A stretch of 64,000 bases of DNA from Parelaphostrongylus tenuis. Lineage: Eukaryota; Nematoda; Chromadorea; Rhabditida; Metastrongylidae. The stretch is taken from contig JAHQIW010000448.1 of assembly GCA_019055375.1 (NCBI GenBank), positions 1-64,000 of the forward strand. The letters are read 5' to 3'. The notes under the pieces are model-generated. The model made no database searches. It had not been told where the DNA came from and saw only the letters and a list, made by a program, of their open reading frames with translations. Positions 1 to 11,345 of this stretch are shown here, piece after piece. The first letter of the stretch is position 1; each line of letters begins with the position of its first letter. The translations under genes were made by a program, and so were the position numbers.

Positions 1-1870
1 AACGACATTATCAGCAAAGCGAAGATAGTATGATTGTCGACCGTCAATTTTCACTCCCATATCGTCCCATTCTAATGTTCGCATGACGATTCGGAGGTTG
101 TAATGAGCAGTTTTGGCGAAATTGCTCGCCTTGTCAAACCCCTCTTCTTACATTGATGGTGATATTGTCGTAGAAAGGACGCGAAATTTTTATACAGCTC
201 ACGAAGGATCGTGAATCGTGATTGTACCGAGTAGAGACGCCCTGGTTATGTAGAGCCTGTACGGCCGCTTCTGTTTGTACTGAATTAAAGGCTCTCTTCT
301 GATCAACGAAGGTGAGACACAGCGGTATTTCGTACTCTCGTGAAATTTCAATGAGTCTTGTAATCGTGTGGATGTGGTCTATGGTACTAACTCCTTTTCG
401 GAGCCTTGTTTGTTCGCATGGCTGTCTTTCGTCCAGTGTTCTGTCAATCCTGTTTGCGATGACTCGATTGAAGAGTTTGCAGACCACGGACAGCAAGCAA
501 GTTGGGCGATAATTGCCTATGTTGTGAAGGTCATTCTTTTTAAACAACAACGTGTTTCTGCTGGTTTCCCGTTGATTGGACACCTTGTGTTCTGACAGGA
601 AGCGAGTGAAGAGTTGAGCCAGGGTGTTGATGAGAACTGGAGGTAAGTTCTTCGGGTGTTTCTGGTCTGATCCTGTCTAGACCGGGTGTTGTTGTGCTCT
701 TCATCGATGATATAACATGTCGGAATTCGGAAGAAACGACCAGTGAAGCAACAGATTCATCCTCTTTCAATTTATATGACAAAAGGACATGGCTAGAGAA
801 GAGATCCGAGTAGTACGGGTAGACGATATTCTCCATTGCCCTTCTGGAAGCTGTAAGTCATTCTAGTCCGTGTGTTCCAATGTGACGCTCTTCAGACGTT
901 CTGCTAGGTCTAATTTTTGCCCTAAAATTTCCACCAATGGCCTTGAGGAAGGTATGGTCTTCTCTGAAGAATTCTTGAGGTCCACATAGAACGTTTTCGA
1001 CTACTTCATCGTTACCTCGATGTTGGTGCGTAAGCAGCGTAGGTGGTCATAGACTGCATTGAACCACATCATTTCAACCGTAATCGACCAGTAATGGTTG
1101 CTACTTGTTCAGGTGAATCTATCTTTTCGGTCAAACTTAATATGACAAGGAAACAACGCCACAGAAACTTCTGCTATTGCATGTTCCAAGAAACAGTTCT
1201 TCTCCGGTGTCATAAACAGTGTGAAACGGATGGCGTCTTCTCGTCTCAGCCAGGCCAACGGCATTGTTCCTTATCCTTCTTGCTTGAATTAATAGATCTT
1301 CTATAGCAGATCTGTTAACAAGTGTTCTTGCATTGTAGGTAGAGTTCGCCACTTCAGTCCGTTTTGATTTGGCAGCCTGGTTTGATCCTGAGATTACAAC
1401 AGCCTCTCCATACTCGTACTGCATGGCGCGGCCGTACCAGGGGCACTTTCGGGGTCGAGGAATGGGCCCCATATTTATTGTTGCTTCTAGCATTTTTGAT
1501 ACTCAACGTATAGCTTACTAGGTTTTAAACGTGGGAGTTGAATACTTACAAGTATCTAGCCGGTTTCTCTCGGAGGAGCGGGAAAAGCTTGTTTGTTGGA
1601 AAGCGACTCCTCACCGCCTCTAATGTACTTCCCAGCAGCTTGAAAATCAGGGCTTCTGGCCGACTTGACTCGTAGAAACAACTTTGTCAAGTCAGCGCTG
1701 CAGAGTCCAAGAGCTCACCCCCTGAATCTACCTGCGTCTCTGTTAAGCACACGGTCGCTTTTGGTTTGCGTTCAGTTCGCCTATCCATCACTTGTTGGCG
1801 CGCCTTGTGCCCTCTCGATTAACTGGGAAAGAATCCCTTAAAGAGCGAGATCCGTGGGCAATCCAGTAAA
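1..1870 (-). mobile_element. RTE-type non-LTR retrotransposon, 5' half, cut by window edge
   Basis: Reading the minus strand, about 1870-1500 is a 5' untranslated leader that recurs at 8.3 and 50.1 kb. About 1493-1137 encodes the start of an APE-like endonuclease, with an N-A-R-T-L block, an I-E-D-L-L-I-Q-A-R-R-I block and G-L-A-E-T-R-R, whose Glu is the usual catalytic residue. About 840-540 encodes the linker and first reverse transcriptase (RT) blocks (S-D-L-F-x-S-H-V-L-L, T-P-G-x-D-R-I-R-P-E). About 583-1 holds N-Y-R-P, D-R-T-L-D-E and motif A, with F-V-D where FID is usual. At the left edge the F-A-D-D catalytic motif reads F-A-D-N. Frames break repeatedly, so the copy is dead. The 3' half would lie outside the window. 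Confidence 0.88.
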
Positions 1871-2204
1871 GGTATCAAAATGAGGTGAATTAATACTTGC
1901 AGTGTGCTTCTTCTTGAACAGCAGGAGATGGTGTTGGGCTTAAAGTATGGTTTTGAATAAGACTCTTCCACATAATCAAAGTCTAAGGTTTTGGTAACAT
2001 CCTGAATAAAGCAGCTTTCCCTGCCAACATGTGAATTGATTCAGGTTACACCACAAGAGTTGTTTTTATTTTGTAACCGAGGGGGATTTGTTAGTTGGGT
2101 TGGCAACTATGGAAGTTGTGTGGATTAGCGGTGTGATAGTACAGTGATTATTATGATAGTACTTGTTTGGCTCCCTCCTCAGTGGTCAGCTGCAGTATAT
2201 GCGG

Positions 2205-2645
2205 TAACCCATTTGCTTAAAAGATTAAACGAGGAAAAGAGCGTGATTTCGTGTGATGGTGACGCACACGTCCTTCGGGTTCATTTCGCGCGTTCTTGGC
2301 GTTTATACAAAAATGCCTCAAGAGCTTTGTGCGTGGAGACTTTGAATCGTGCGCCAGGATTGTGACAGTCACATCGAAATCTTTGTTGCTGTGTTTTTGT
2401 GTTTTATGTAAACCTAAAGGCTTGGTTTTATCTATTTCAGATTTGCTATATAGATGTTCTTTTATGCGAATGATAATGGTCTGCCGTTTCGCCTATATAT
2501 TCTTCCACGCATGTCTTACATGTTAGCAAATAAATTGTGCCCGATCTCGTACAACCCTCACCCCCTTTCTTCCCGTTAGGGTAGATTATACAGTTTGTGG
2601 TTTTGCACAATCGATCGTAAAGTCTATTGCGAGTCAGCTGATGGC
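2205..2645 (-). mobile_element. Penelope-like element GIY-YIG endonuclease remnant (arm 1 of palindrome)
   Basis: On the minus strand about 2535-2210 translates in two frames into a GIY-YIG nuclease C-terminus: L-T-C-K-T-C, E-Y-I-G-E-T, then K-P-L-G-L-H-K-T-Q-K-H, D-F-D-V-T-V-T-I-L-A and I-N-A-K-N. These blocks match those in the open ORF at 27.4 kb of this window. In PLEs the domain nicks DNA for target-primed reverse transcription. Stops and frameshifts make it non-functional. The flank 2536-2645 also repeats, inverted, at 2808-2880. Confidence 0.82.
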
Positions 2646-2650
2646 GTAGG

Positions 2651-2670
2651 AGGAAGGGGGGGGGGGAGAG
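2651..2670 (+). repeat. poly-G tract in palindrome loop
   Basis: A short G tract interrupted by A residues, lying in the spacer between the two inverted PLE remnants. It is a minor low-complexity feature. Confidence 0.7.
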
Positions 2671-2807
2671 AAATTACAATAACTACCACGGATTTCAAGA
2701 CTGCATCTTTTTAGGCACCTTTTAAACCGCGCTGCTGATTTCGTTTGATATAAATGGCAGTTTGAAGGGAATTCTATTCAGGTGTGAAGTGATGTTCAGC
2801 TGATCCG

Positions 2808-3220
2808 CGATAGACCATATGATCGATTATGCAACAACAGAAAGTGTATAATCTACTCTTAGGGAAAGGAGAGGATTGTATGAGATAAGGTGGAATTTAT
2901 TTGCTAACATGTAAGACATGTGGGATAGAATTTATAGGCGAAACGGGTTTAGACCATTATTCATCCGTATGAAAGAACAAATAGATAGCAAACCTAAAAT
3001 CGATAAAGCAAACCTTTAGGTTTACATAGGGCACAAGAAGTCAACAACAAAGATTTTCATGTGGCTGTCACAATCTAGAGCAGAAATAAAAAAATCCAAG
3101 CGCAAAATCTTGTAGGCATTTTGGATAAACGCCCAAAACCTCAAAATGAACCGGAAGGACGAGTGCGTCCACCATCACGCAAGATCTCGCGCCCTTTCTT
3201 CGTTTGATCTTCTACACCTG
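2808..3220 (+). mobile_element. Penelope-like element GIY-YIG endonuclease remnant (arm 2 of palindrome)
   Basis: Plus-strand mirror of the 2205-2645 fragment. It starts with a leader matching the reverse complement of 2536-2645, then encodes L-L-T-C-K-T-C-G and F-I-G-E-T-G near 2900-2935, and degraded versions of the later nuclease blocks up to about 3215. Internal stops are frequent. The two arms differ by many substitutions, so this is not a recent assembly fold-back. Confidence 0.78.
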
Positions 3221-3224
3221 ACCT

Positions 3225-4980
3225 AGGCAGCATATAAATAAGATCATCCGAATCATTCAAATAGACTAATACAACATACGCCCAGGCTCTGAAAAAGGCG
3301 GGTAGCCCAAACATAAGCCGAGTTACTACGACTAATTTACAAACCTCGCGTCAGCTAATCAAGATAAGTTTTCTTGATTTTCAATAATCAGCTAGTTCTG
3401 CCGAAGTTTATAGAAAGTCGAACTTTTGAATTGACTGGTATATAATTTATCTATTTAAAAACAAGATGGAGTTAACAAGCGAGCAATTAGGTTGTTGATG
3501 ATGCACGAATGGCTGTTGGGTTCACATGCAACGGTGGCAAGTGAACGCATGAATCTGGCTTGGAGTGGAGACACAGTTGGCAAAAGTACGATGTTTAGTA
3601 GTGCAAAAATAGCAAAAGTGAATGAAGAAGTAAAAGCAAAAGTTTGACTATAAATTATGTCGTTGTTCGAGTGTAATAGGCGGCAACTTTTTCCCCCGCC
3701 TATTAACACACGGGTCCCTCACAACTTTTGTGGGTAAAGGACACGGGCCCTACACGAGATTATGAAACCTCATCGCTAAGACTTTAAAATCATGCTGGGC
3801 TTACACTATGAGTTCAGTCATGAGCTATCAGTCCATGAGCCACAGAAACGGAATGCCTATCTGTCACGCATGACATGACACAGTATTTATGAGTGTTGTG
3901 TTGATATGGGAGGAACATTTCGGCTTAATGCGAATATCGCACACTTGGTCATCGCTATATAACTCAGTGTAATCAATAACAAGGTAAGAATATTAAAGAT
4001 TATGTGTATAATTCGGTGGAAATCCGACCCTGCTAAGTTTTGTGATAGAACAGAAGTGCTTGGCGATCTGCGTAATGAAGAACCTGATCTTTCCAAGTTT
4101 TGAAGATGGCAAAACCGTTAAAACGTGAACTAATTGAATGAACTTTGTAATATCAGCCTCGGATTCAGCTAGCAATAAAAAGATTGCGATTTTTTGAACA
4201 ATGCCAAGGTTAACTGATAGTCACACATGGGAATAGCAGTACCAAATGGAATCTATAACAGCAATCAAGACCGACTCATAATATTCAGAGATTCTCTTAT
4301 CAGCTTATCATTGTCGTCCTATAACTCGTCAATGACTCAGGCAACCGTCAGTAAGACATTTTTTTTCATCTCCTGAAAAACTGTTCCAATGAGTTCTGAT
4401 GTTTCTTAAGAATCAGTGAGCACCATAATTTCCTTCTAGCTTTTTTGTGGAAACAGGAGACCATTAACCATCGAGTCAGTCGTCTCCTTGTTTGTGCGTT
4501 TGACATTTTGAAAATTTCAGTCATTTTTGATTCGCGTCCATCAGCTGTCGTTCAAAGGAATTACGTCTCCAGCTCACGTGGACTTCGACAACTTGTCATG
4601 TGGAACGGCTCTCATTGAAAGTTAGGGAATACAGCTAACGTCGATATTCCAACGTCACGTTCAATGATACCAAGTGATTTTACATTCTGCTTAGGTGGCT
4701 ACCAGGTCTCTGAAAAAAAGAATAATGTGGTATGGTCGTTGAGTTGAAGAAAAAAGCGTAAGGTCGGGAGTCTTGGTTTTTTCGCTATATTTTTTGTTTT
4801 ATTCACTATATTTCCAAATTTCTTAAAAACTTCTTCAGCCCACTCGCTTTCTTCTTTTCAAGTGTAGAAATAAGTCGTCAATCACAACGATTTCCCGACA
4901 TGAATACACGTAGCTAAAATAATTGAAGATATTAGTACTGAGCGCGAACGGCGCATCCAAAATCTTTTTTTTACAAAGAC
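3225..4980. other. no recognisable gene
   Basis: AT-rich sequence with only short open frames. Around 3285-3350 there is a short match to a motif also seen in the mariner-derived arm near 38.38 kb (aggcgggNNNccNaanataagccgag). Around 4200-4235 there is a faint match to the 3' end of PLE-type repeats seen at 28.0 kb. Nothing else can be named. Confidence 0.4.
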
Positions 4981-4984
4981 TGCT

Positions 4985-5830
4985 TGGTTTTATTTAGCCA
5001 ATAAACTAATAATTCCACAAACATAGCTAGTCTGTAATGGTTCTGTTTGACTGATGCCCAGTGTTATGAACAATGTTCCCAGCAAAGCTAATATGGTGTA
5101 ATTGTTGAGCATGGCTTTTCGGCCCTCATCTTGTTCTATTTCAGTGTCCTCGTAATATTCTAAAGAGTGACAATAAAGATGGTTTTCTCCAAATGGCTTC
5201 ATCGCAGTGAAACTCACACAAAATATCTACAGTATTATCTCTATATGACAGCGATGATATGGTTGTAAAATCTTCTCCAAGCTCACGTGCAACCAAATTT
5301 GTACTGAGTGAAATTGCTTTGACCCTCCGAAGCTGTTGGTCTTTCTGATGAAATCAAAGACCTTGTTCATAGCGATGATAGTAGAACAAAGGCCTCTCTC
5401 ATCACTGGCAAGACTTTAATGAGTGTTGTGTTTGTGCAATTGATCCATAATACTTGATTCCACTCAAGATGTTGGTTCTTCGCATGTCAGTCCCTCGTAT
5501 AGTGTTCTGTCAATCCTGATTAGTGTGACTCTTTCAAACGATTCAAGGTGACACATAGAAAGCACATGGGCGATAATTCCGTTGCGTAAGGATTTCTTTT
5601 TCCATTAAACAATACGGATCAGTAATGAATGCTCTACTCTTTAGCGACAAAGTTGGAACGTCGAGTCTCAGAATCGAGTGTTAGTGAAGTGGTAGTTTAC
5701 CACTTTATTTCACTTAGCATTATAAGGAAGTGGCTATTTGGGAGATCTGAGTAGTATTTCCAAAAAACTTCCTCCATTGCCTTTCGCAAAGCAGTTATTT
5801 TTCTCCACTCGTTTTCAGTGTTTCTAAAGA
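4985..5830 (-). mobile_element. ancient RTE reverse transcriptase remnant
   Basis: Minus-strand translation in shifting frames recovers diluted RT blocks in the right order. Near 5500 there is R-I-D-R-T-L-Y-E-G (family form R-I-D-R-T-L-D-E-G). Near 5370 there is a degraded motif A region, near 5270 E-D-F-T-T-I-S-S (family D-F-T-T-K-I-S-P), and near 5140 N-I-T-R-T-L-K. The 75-residue ORF at 4990-5217 falls inside this and is a by-product. It is much older than the other RTE copies in the window. Confidence 0.6.
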
Positions 5831-6460
5831 CCATACTCAAATTTCGTTATGCCCAATAATTATTCTTTGAGCCATGCATGTGGTTTGTCATGGGCACTTA
5901 CACAGTGTGATACACGTGTTCCGGCCTTTCAGTATCTCAGCTGCATAGCGCTTTTCTTCTAGACCAATCCATGTTGGTGGAGAATTACACGGAGAAATGG
6001 TAGATATGATATTTATACGTGCCGTCAAGTGATTGAAATTGTCGAACGGGTAGTGTTCTGCATTCTACTGTTCTTGGCTGCAATTGTGAATATCATAGCA
6101 TTTGTTTCGCGTGTTTTCTTAGAACTACATCAGCATTTTAATGTGTCGGATGCTTATTTTTAGTTGACCACGTGGTCTGTCATAGGCACTTAGATACTGC
6201 AATATACGTGTTTCCGCCTTAGGAAGTTTGAGAACCTCTCGAGACGAATGATATGATATTTCATAAATACCAGCCAAGAGCAATCGAGTGTGAAACACTG
6301 CCATTTAATGATTTATTTTACTTTATGACACATGTAAATTGGCTCAAGCGAAAGATACCGTGGCTACCGACGAGGCTGAAAGGCCGAAAACACGTGTATT
6401 ACACTGTATAAGTGCTCATAGCAGGCAGCATGCATGACTCAAAAATTATTATCAGGCATA
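5820..6460. repeat. degenerate hammerhead-bearing repeat cluster, mixed orientation
   Basis: Three units of the ribozyme repeat lie here: two on minus with cores near 5905-5945 and 6190-6230, and one on plus with core near 6361-6404. The shared flank (ending in a 'tcaggcata'-type segment and a 'ttttctta' junction) is present. None has an intact core. The plus copy has CCGACGA for CUGACGA, a good GGCU-GAAA-GGCC stem II, an extra A before stem III and no stem I pairing. Confidence 0.6.
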
Positions 6461-6858
6461 CTGTTATTGCTCGGTTAGGGCGTCGAAATGTAATCATCTT
6501 GAATATGTGATTAGCGAAGCTTTAGTGAGCTCTGCTTGGACTTCGTAAATCTTGAGCAGTAATAATCAGAACACATAACCTATATAATTTGCCATTCTGA
6601 TCCTGTCTATGTGCAACTTGTTTCTTTTTAATCTGGAAACAAAAGATACTTTCTAGATTTTAAATTTTGAATTTTCTTTTTGATAAGATTCTATTCCATG
6701 CAAAGTTTTGAATAAGTTAGAAGAGCACCAAAATTTTTCAGTTGTGCATAGTAACTCACTGATATTTTTCTGTAGCTATTGTTTCTTCAAGACAACAGCT
6801 CCAAAAAATCACATAAATGTAATATCCAATCAAGAAGCTCCTTGGCTGATTTTTCGTC

Positions 6859-6989
6859 TCACGAGACGGTGGCTACTGCCGAGAAGAATTGCGACCCAAG
6901 GGGACCCAGTGCCAAGGCTCAGACCACTCAGTTCACCACTCCTTGTCACATATCTTTCGGATATTTCGCCATGATAATATTTTGTTGTC
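6859..6989 (-). pseudogene. last-exon remnant of the small secreted protein family (copy D)
   Basis: Minus-strand sequence follows a good acceptor (ctttgcag) and matches the final exon of the copies at 17.7, 40.9 and 53.0 kb. It has a decayed T-T-x-I-I-M-A-K start, then Q-G-V-V-N and a clear end F-F-S-A-V-A-T-V-S stop. A 1-base insertion near the start and three internal stops disrupt it. No upstream exon was found on the minus strand as far as about 7.25 kb. This is the most decayed of the four copies. Confidence 0.65.
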
Positions 6990-8280
6990 TGCAAAGATTC
7001 TATTCTGTCGTAAAAACAGAATTATCAAAAAATGGACTCGCTTCCGTTGCAAGGCACGGGATGGAGACACACCCCTTTTTGTTGAAAAAAAAACTCTTCA
7101 AAAAAAGTAGCAAATGTTCGAATGCTCAAATCCCTGGCTACTGCATTAAATGGCTGTTTCACAGATAAGTCTCTGTATAACGCTGTAGCAGATAGAAAGC
7201 ATTTTTGTTTCACCCACGCATTCTTTCTCGCAGGATAGAACTCTCTTCTCAAATTAAAGTAACCATGCGATAGCTTAAGTTCTCACAATTCCACTACTTT
7301 GCCTGTTTTCTGGAGAGACTGTTTAGCTGCAGAGTAGCAGGGAAGATAGAATTGAGTTTCACATGCGCGGGATTGTTTTTTTCGGCATGTATGTAGGCTA
7401 GATGAGGAAAACAGGTGCTAACCGCGAATTCGATAAGGCGATCGATCGACAGTGTCGACGCTACACACCATGTGGTGTGCAATAATTATTGGTTAAATTA
7501 GGTTTTTTCTCCGCTTTGAAGAAACTCCAAATAAAACGTATACTATATTACTATAAGTTTTTGTCTACCGTTCATATGCTTTTTGTGTTTCCAGCGAAAT
7601 AATGTAAAAGTCGCTGCTAGTGTAAGACATAGATTTATCTTGATTGCTTTAGCGTCACAGAAGTGCCTTTTTGAAAAAAAAAAACACGTGAGGCCCCAGC
7701 CAGTGTTAAGCGTTCTAACGATTACTAACACTCCTATAAGAAGTTTCTGTCCAGTGAAAGGGTTCGTGTCCTAATCATGTGCGATCTAATAGAAAAGTAC
7801 TAAATTATCATTTTCGAACCGAAAAAGATCTTAAATTGTCATGTATTGGTCGGAGATAGCGTCGACCATAATCATTGGACCAGGACCGCTTAGCTTACAT
7901 CTATCCTGGTTGCGTAATGCGGCCACTGTACACCAAAGATTACGTATTTTGGCCTCATCATCATCATTGCTGCATATAATCTCTTAACAATCGTTATTTT
8001 CATCCAAAAGCCGAGTGCCGACGGGAATTAAGTTTTGTAAACTCTTCTTCTTATTGGTGCATGAGCATTCGATGAGGATTCTGCCTGGTAAAGCTTAGCC
8101 GCATAAGCACACTTCAAAGTAGACAAATGATCTGAAAGAAATCTAGCACTTTTCGGCTATAAGGGAACAAATGAATATTACCTCATTTGCTGTATGAGAT
8201 TCCACAGGAGCGTCAGTAATAATCTTAAATCTGTGACGAGAGCACTATGTGGTTGGTTTTTCAAAAGACCCCTTTATCAT
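6990..8280. other. no gene; contains a copy of an unnamed interspersed repeat
   Basis: No supported coding exon. About 7565-7770 matches an unnamed repeat also at 12.54-12.84, 28.56-28.80 and 59.10-59.33 kb; the shared blocks are a 'tatgctttttgtgtttccagcga' type start and a 'gattactaacactcctat' type end. The rest is unassigned. Confidence 0.45.
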
Positions 8281-8281
8281 C

Positions 8282-8705
8282 TTTCCGAGTCAGGGAATGA
8301 GGCCCATATTTGCTACTGTTCCTAAAATTTATGCCCAACGTATAGCTTGTTAGCACTCTAAACGTGGGGGCTGTGTATTCATGAATAGCTTGCCAGTCTT
8401 CTTCGGAGGAGCGGGAAAGGCATATTTGATGGAGACGACTCCTAATCGCCTCCCATGTACCCCCCCAGCCGCTTGATTTCGGGCTTTTGGCCGACTTGAC
8501 TCATAGTAATAGATTTTTGTCAAGTCGACGCTGCAGAAGCAGGGAGCTCAACCCCTGAATTTACATGCGTTTCTGGGAAGCACACGGTCGCTTTTGATTT
8601 GCGTTTATTCTCCTATCCACCATCTGGGGTCGCCGGCCACGTGACCTCGCGCGATTAACCGGGCGGGATTCCTCAAAGAGGGATGTCAGTGAACCCTTTT
8701 CATAA
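8282..8705 (-). mobile_element. RTE 5' leader fragment (no ORF)
   Basis: Matches the untranslated leader upstream of the endonuclease in the copies at 1500-1870 and 50040-50455: the same 'caacgtatagctt' block, the 'acacggtcgctttt' block and the 'cctcaaagag' end. It stops just before the coding start, so only the 5' end of an element is left. That is the opposite of the usual 5' truncation. Confidence 0.75.
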
Positions 8706-8824
8706 GGCTGTAGAATTCAAAATAAAATTATCTCACACAACCACTCGTTTTTTTCTAACTCTGCATAAATAATAAAATGACTATATGAATAGGAAATAAT
8801 GATTGGTTCGTCAAAATTAGCCTT

Positions 8825-9731
8825 TCACCTTCATCAGCTGTCGTCCCGTTGATCGTTGAGTGACTCGAGCGGGTACCAACAACTCTTCCATTTTTCCCTA
8901 TCGGCGTGCAAGAGTAGCCCAGTGGGTCCTCCTCGTTTCAGAGATTCGCTGAGCATCATTTTTTTCTTCTATCGCTTTCGTGAAGAAATCGGACCAAGCG
9001 GGTCAGTGGTCTTCCTTTAGAGAGCTTGACGTCCCGTGAAATCCAGTCGGTAACGGCTCTCGTCCATCGGTTGTCGTTGAAGCGCATCACGTGTCCGGCT
9101 CCACCTTATTTTCGATATCCTGGCATGTAGAACGGCGTCTCTGATTTTCGATCATTGACGCAGGTCGGAACTTCGGATCCTTTCTCTCATTTACGAGATT
9201 GTGGATACTCCTAGCATCAATCTTTCGACTGAGCGTTCAATAACGCCAAGTAATCTTTCATTCCGCTTACGTAGCGACCAAGTTTCCGCTGCATACGTCA
9301 GAGCAGGGATTATCGTCAAACCGAAAAGGCGGGTATGGAGTCGGATGTTCCTTGTCCTCTTCACTACATCTTCAATGCCCTTAAACGTCTCCAAGCCGCT
9401 CGTTTCCTCCTGCTCAACTCTGGAGCTAGGTCGTTCATCATGTTGACTTCACCTCCTATGTAAACGTAACAAAAGCAATCTTTTTTTCCAAAGAGCAAAA
9501 ACGATTTTCTTTCCGTTGAGCGTGAATGAGCATTCAAAACCCATCCGTTCCTCATGAACATCGTTTTCATAGGATCTAGTTGAAGACCAATCTTTTCATA
9601 GGCGCTGTCGAAATCGGTTAGCATTCGTTTGGCTTGACTGATTCTTGGTGTTATGAGGATTATATCACCAGCACAGCGAAGGTAGGTTAATTGTTAGCCG
9701 CCTATTTTCACTCCCATATTGTCTCATTCTC
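8825..9731 (-). mobile_element. RTE 3' half, minus strand
   Basis: Minus-strand translation runs from the segment just before RT motif C to the 3' end. The catalytic F-A-D-D reads C-A-G-D, so the first catalytic Asp is Gly. It continues through S-Q-A-K-R-M-L-T-D-F-D, the M-F-M-R-N-G-W block, a Y-I-G-G-E-V block and A-L-T-Y-A-A-E-T-W-S to the common 3' end near 8830. The copy is inactive. It is head-to-head with the plus-strand copy at 9732 and forms an inverted repeat with that copy's 3' half. Confidence 0.85.
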
Positions 9732-11345
9732 ATAGCCATGTCCTCCTATTGTCATATACATTGAAAGAGGACGAATATGTCGTCCCACCGGTCCTACCTT
9801 CCGAAATCCGACATGCTATATCGTCGGTGAAGAACAGAACAACACCCGGTCCAGACAGGATTAGACCAGAACATCTGAAGAATCTGCCGCCAGTTCTCAT
9901 CAACACCTGGCTCGGCTCTTCACTCGCTACCTGTCAGAATGCAAGGTCCCTATTCAATGGAAAACCAGCAAGACCGTATTGTTGTTCAAAAAGGGAGACC
10001 TTCACGACATAGGCAATTATCGCCCAATCTGCTTGCTGTCCGTTGTCTATAAACTCTTTACTCGAGTCATCCTAAACAGGATTGACAGAACACTGGACGA
10101 AGGACAGCCATGCGAACAAGCAGGGTTCCGAAAAGGATTTAGTACCATGGACCACATCCACACGATTACAAGACTCATGAAGTTTCGACGAGAGTACAAA
10201 CAACCACTCTGTCTCACTTTCATCGATCTGAAGAAAGCCTTTGATTCAGTGGAAACAGAAGCGGTTATAGAGGCTCTGGATAACCAGGGCGTCCCTACTC
10301 GGTACATAATGATCCTTCGTGAGCTTTATAAAGATTTCACGACCAAAATATCTCCATTCTACAACAATATCACCATTGACGTAAGAAGAGGGGTTCGACA
10401 AGGCGATACAATTTCGCCAAAACTATTTACTGCCACCCTACAAAACGTCATGCGAACATTAGAATGGGACGAAATGGGAGTGAAAATTGACGGTCGACAA
10501 TTAAACCATCTTCGCTTTGCTGACGATATCGTTCTCATAACACCAAACATCAGCCAAGCGGAACGAATGTTGACCGATTTCGATAACGCCTGTGGAAAGA
10601 TTGGTCTTCAACTGAATCTAACGAAAACAATGTTCATGAGGAACGGATGGGTTTCTAATGCCCCATTCACGCTCAACGGAACGACAATCTCCGAATGCTC
10701 CAGTTACATCTATCTAGGTCGTGAAATCAACATGATGAACGACCTAGCTCCAGAGTTGAGCAGAAGGAAACGAGCGTCTTGGGGAACGTTTAAGAGCATC
10801 GAAGATGTAGTGAAGAGGACAAAGAACATCCGACTCCGTGCCCACCTTTTCGACTCGACAATTATCCCTGCCCTAACGTATGCAGCAGAAACCTGGTCGC
10901 TACGTAAGCAGGATGAAAGATCACTTGCCGTTATCGAACGCGCAGTCGAAAGGTCGATGCTAGGAGTATCCTGTATTTCGCAAATAGAGACAAGGATCCG
11001 AAGTTCCGACCTACGTCAACGATCGAAAATCAGAGACGCCGTTCTACACGCCAGGATATCGAAAATAAGGTGGCCGGACACGTGATGCGCTCCAACGACA
11101 ACCGATGGACGAGAGCCGTTACCGACTGGATTCCTCGGGACGTCAAGCGCTCTAAAGGAAGACCACTGACCCGTTGGTCCGATTTCTTCACGAAAGCGAT
11201 AGAAGAAAGATATGATGCTCAGCGAATCCTAGAGCGAGGAGGACCCACTGGGCTACTCTTGCACGCGATAGGGAAAAATGGAAGAGTTGCTGGTACCCGC
11301 TCGAGTCACTCGACGATCAACGGGACGACAGATGATACAGGTGAT
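9732..11345 (+). mobile_element. RTE, 5'-truncated, best-preserved copy
   Basis: Begins in the linker before RT (S-H-V-L-L, K-E-D-E-Y-V) at about 9733 and runs through the whole RT and C-terminal region to the family 3' end near 11340. The endonuclease is absent. Two frameshifts separate three open stretches: about 9719-9905, 9979-11085, and 11070-11369 (G-H-V-M-R, W-T-R-A-V-T-D-W-I-P-R-D, G-R-P-L-T-R-W-S-D). Adjacent minus-strand RTE pieces lie at both ends, so it sits in a nested or rearranged cluster. Confidence 0.88.
9979..11085 (+). CDS. RTE-clade reverse transcriptase (368-residue ORF)
   Basis: Longest ORF of the window. RT copies element RNA at a nicked target site. Visible blocks are N-Y-R-P-I at residues 13-17, motif A F-I-D-L-K-K-A-F-D at 81-89, R-Q-G-D-T-I-S-P-K-L-F at 140-150, motif C F-A-D-D at 180-183, and Y-I-Y-L-G-R-E-I at 243-250. 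All three catalytic Asp residues are present. The first Met is internal: homologous coding continues upstream in another frame to about 9733, and the C-terminal part continues downstream in another frame after a frameshift near 11070. It is therefore a fragment of a multi-domain polyprotein and is unlikely to work alone. Confidence 0.85.
   Translation: MLFKKGDLHDIGNYRPICLLSVVYKLFTRVILNRIDRTLDEGQPCEQAGFRKGFSTMDHIHTITRLMKFRREYKQPLCLTFIDLKKAFDSVETEAVIEALDNQGVPTRYIMILRELYKDFTTKISPFYNNITIDVRRGVRQGDTISPKLFTATLQNVMRTLEWDEMGVKIDGRQLNHLRFADDIVLITPNISQAERMLTDFDNACGKIGLQLNLTKTMFMRNGWVSNAPFTLNGTTISECSSYIYLGREINMMNDLAPELSRRKRASWGTFKSIEDVVKRTKNIRLRAHLFDSTIIPALTYAAETWSLRKQDERSLAVIERAVERSMLGVSCISQIETRIRSSDLRQRSKIRDAVLHARISKIRWPDT

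Noticed and set aside
4990..5217. Minus-strand 75-residue frame with two hydrophobic stretches, like part of a membrane protein
   Set aside because: Neighbouring frames recover RTE reverse transcriptase blocks in correct order across 4985-5830, so this frame is a by-product of an old RTE.
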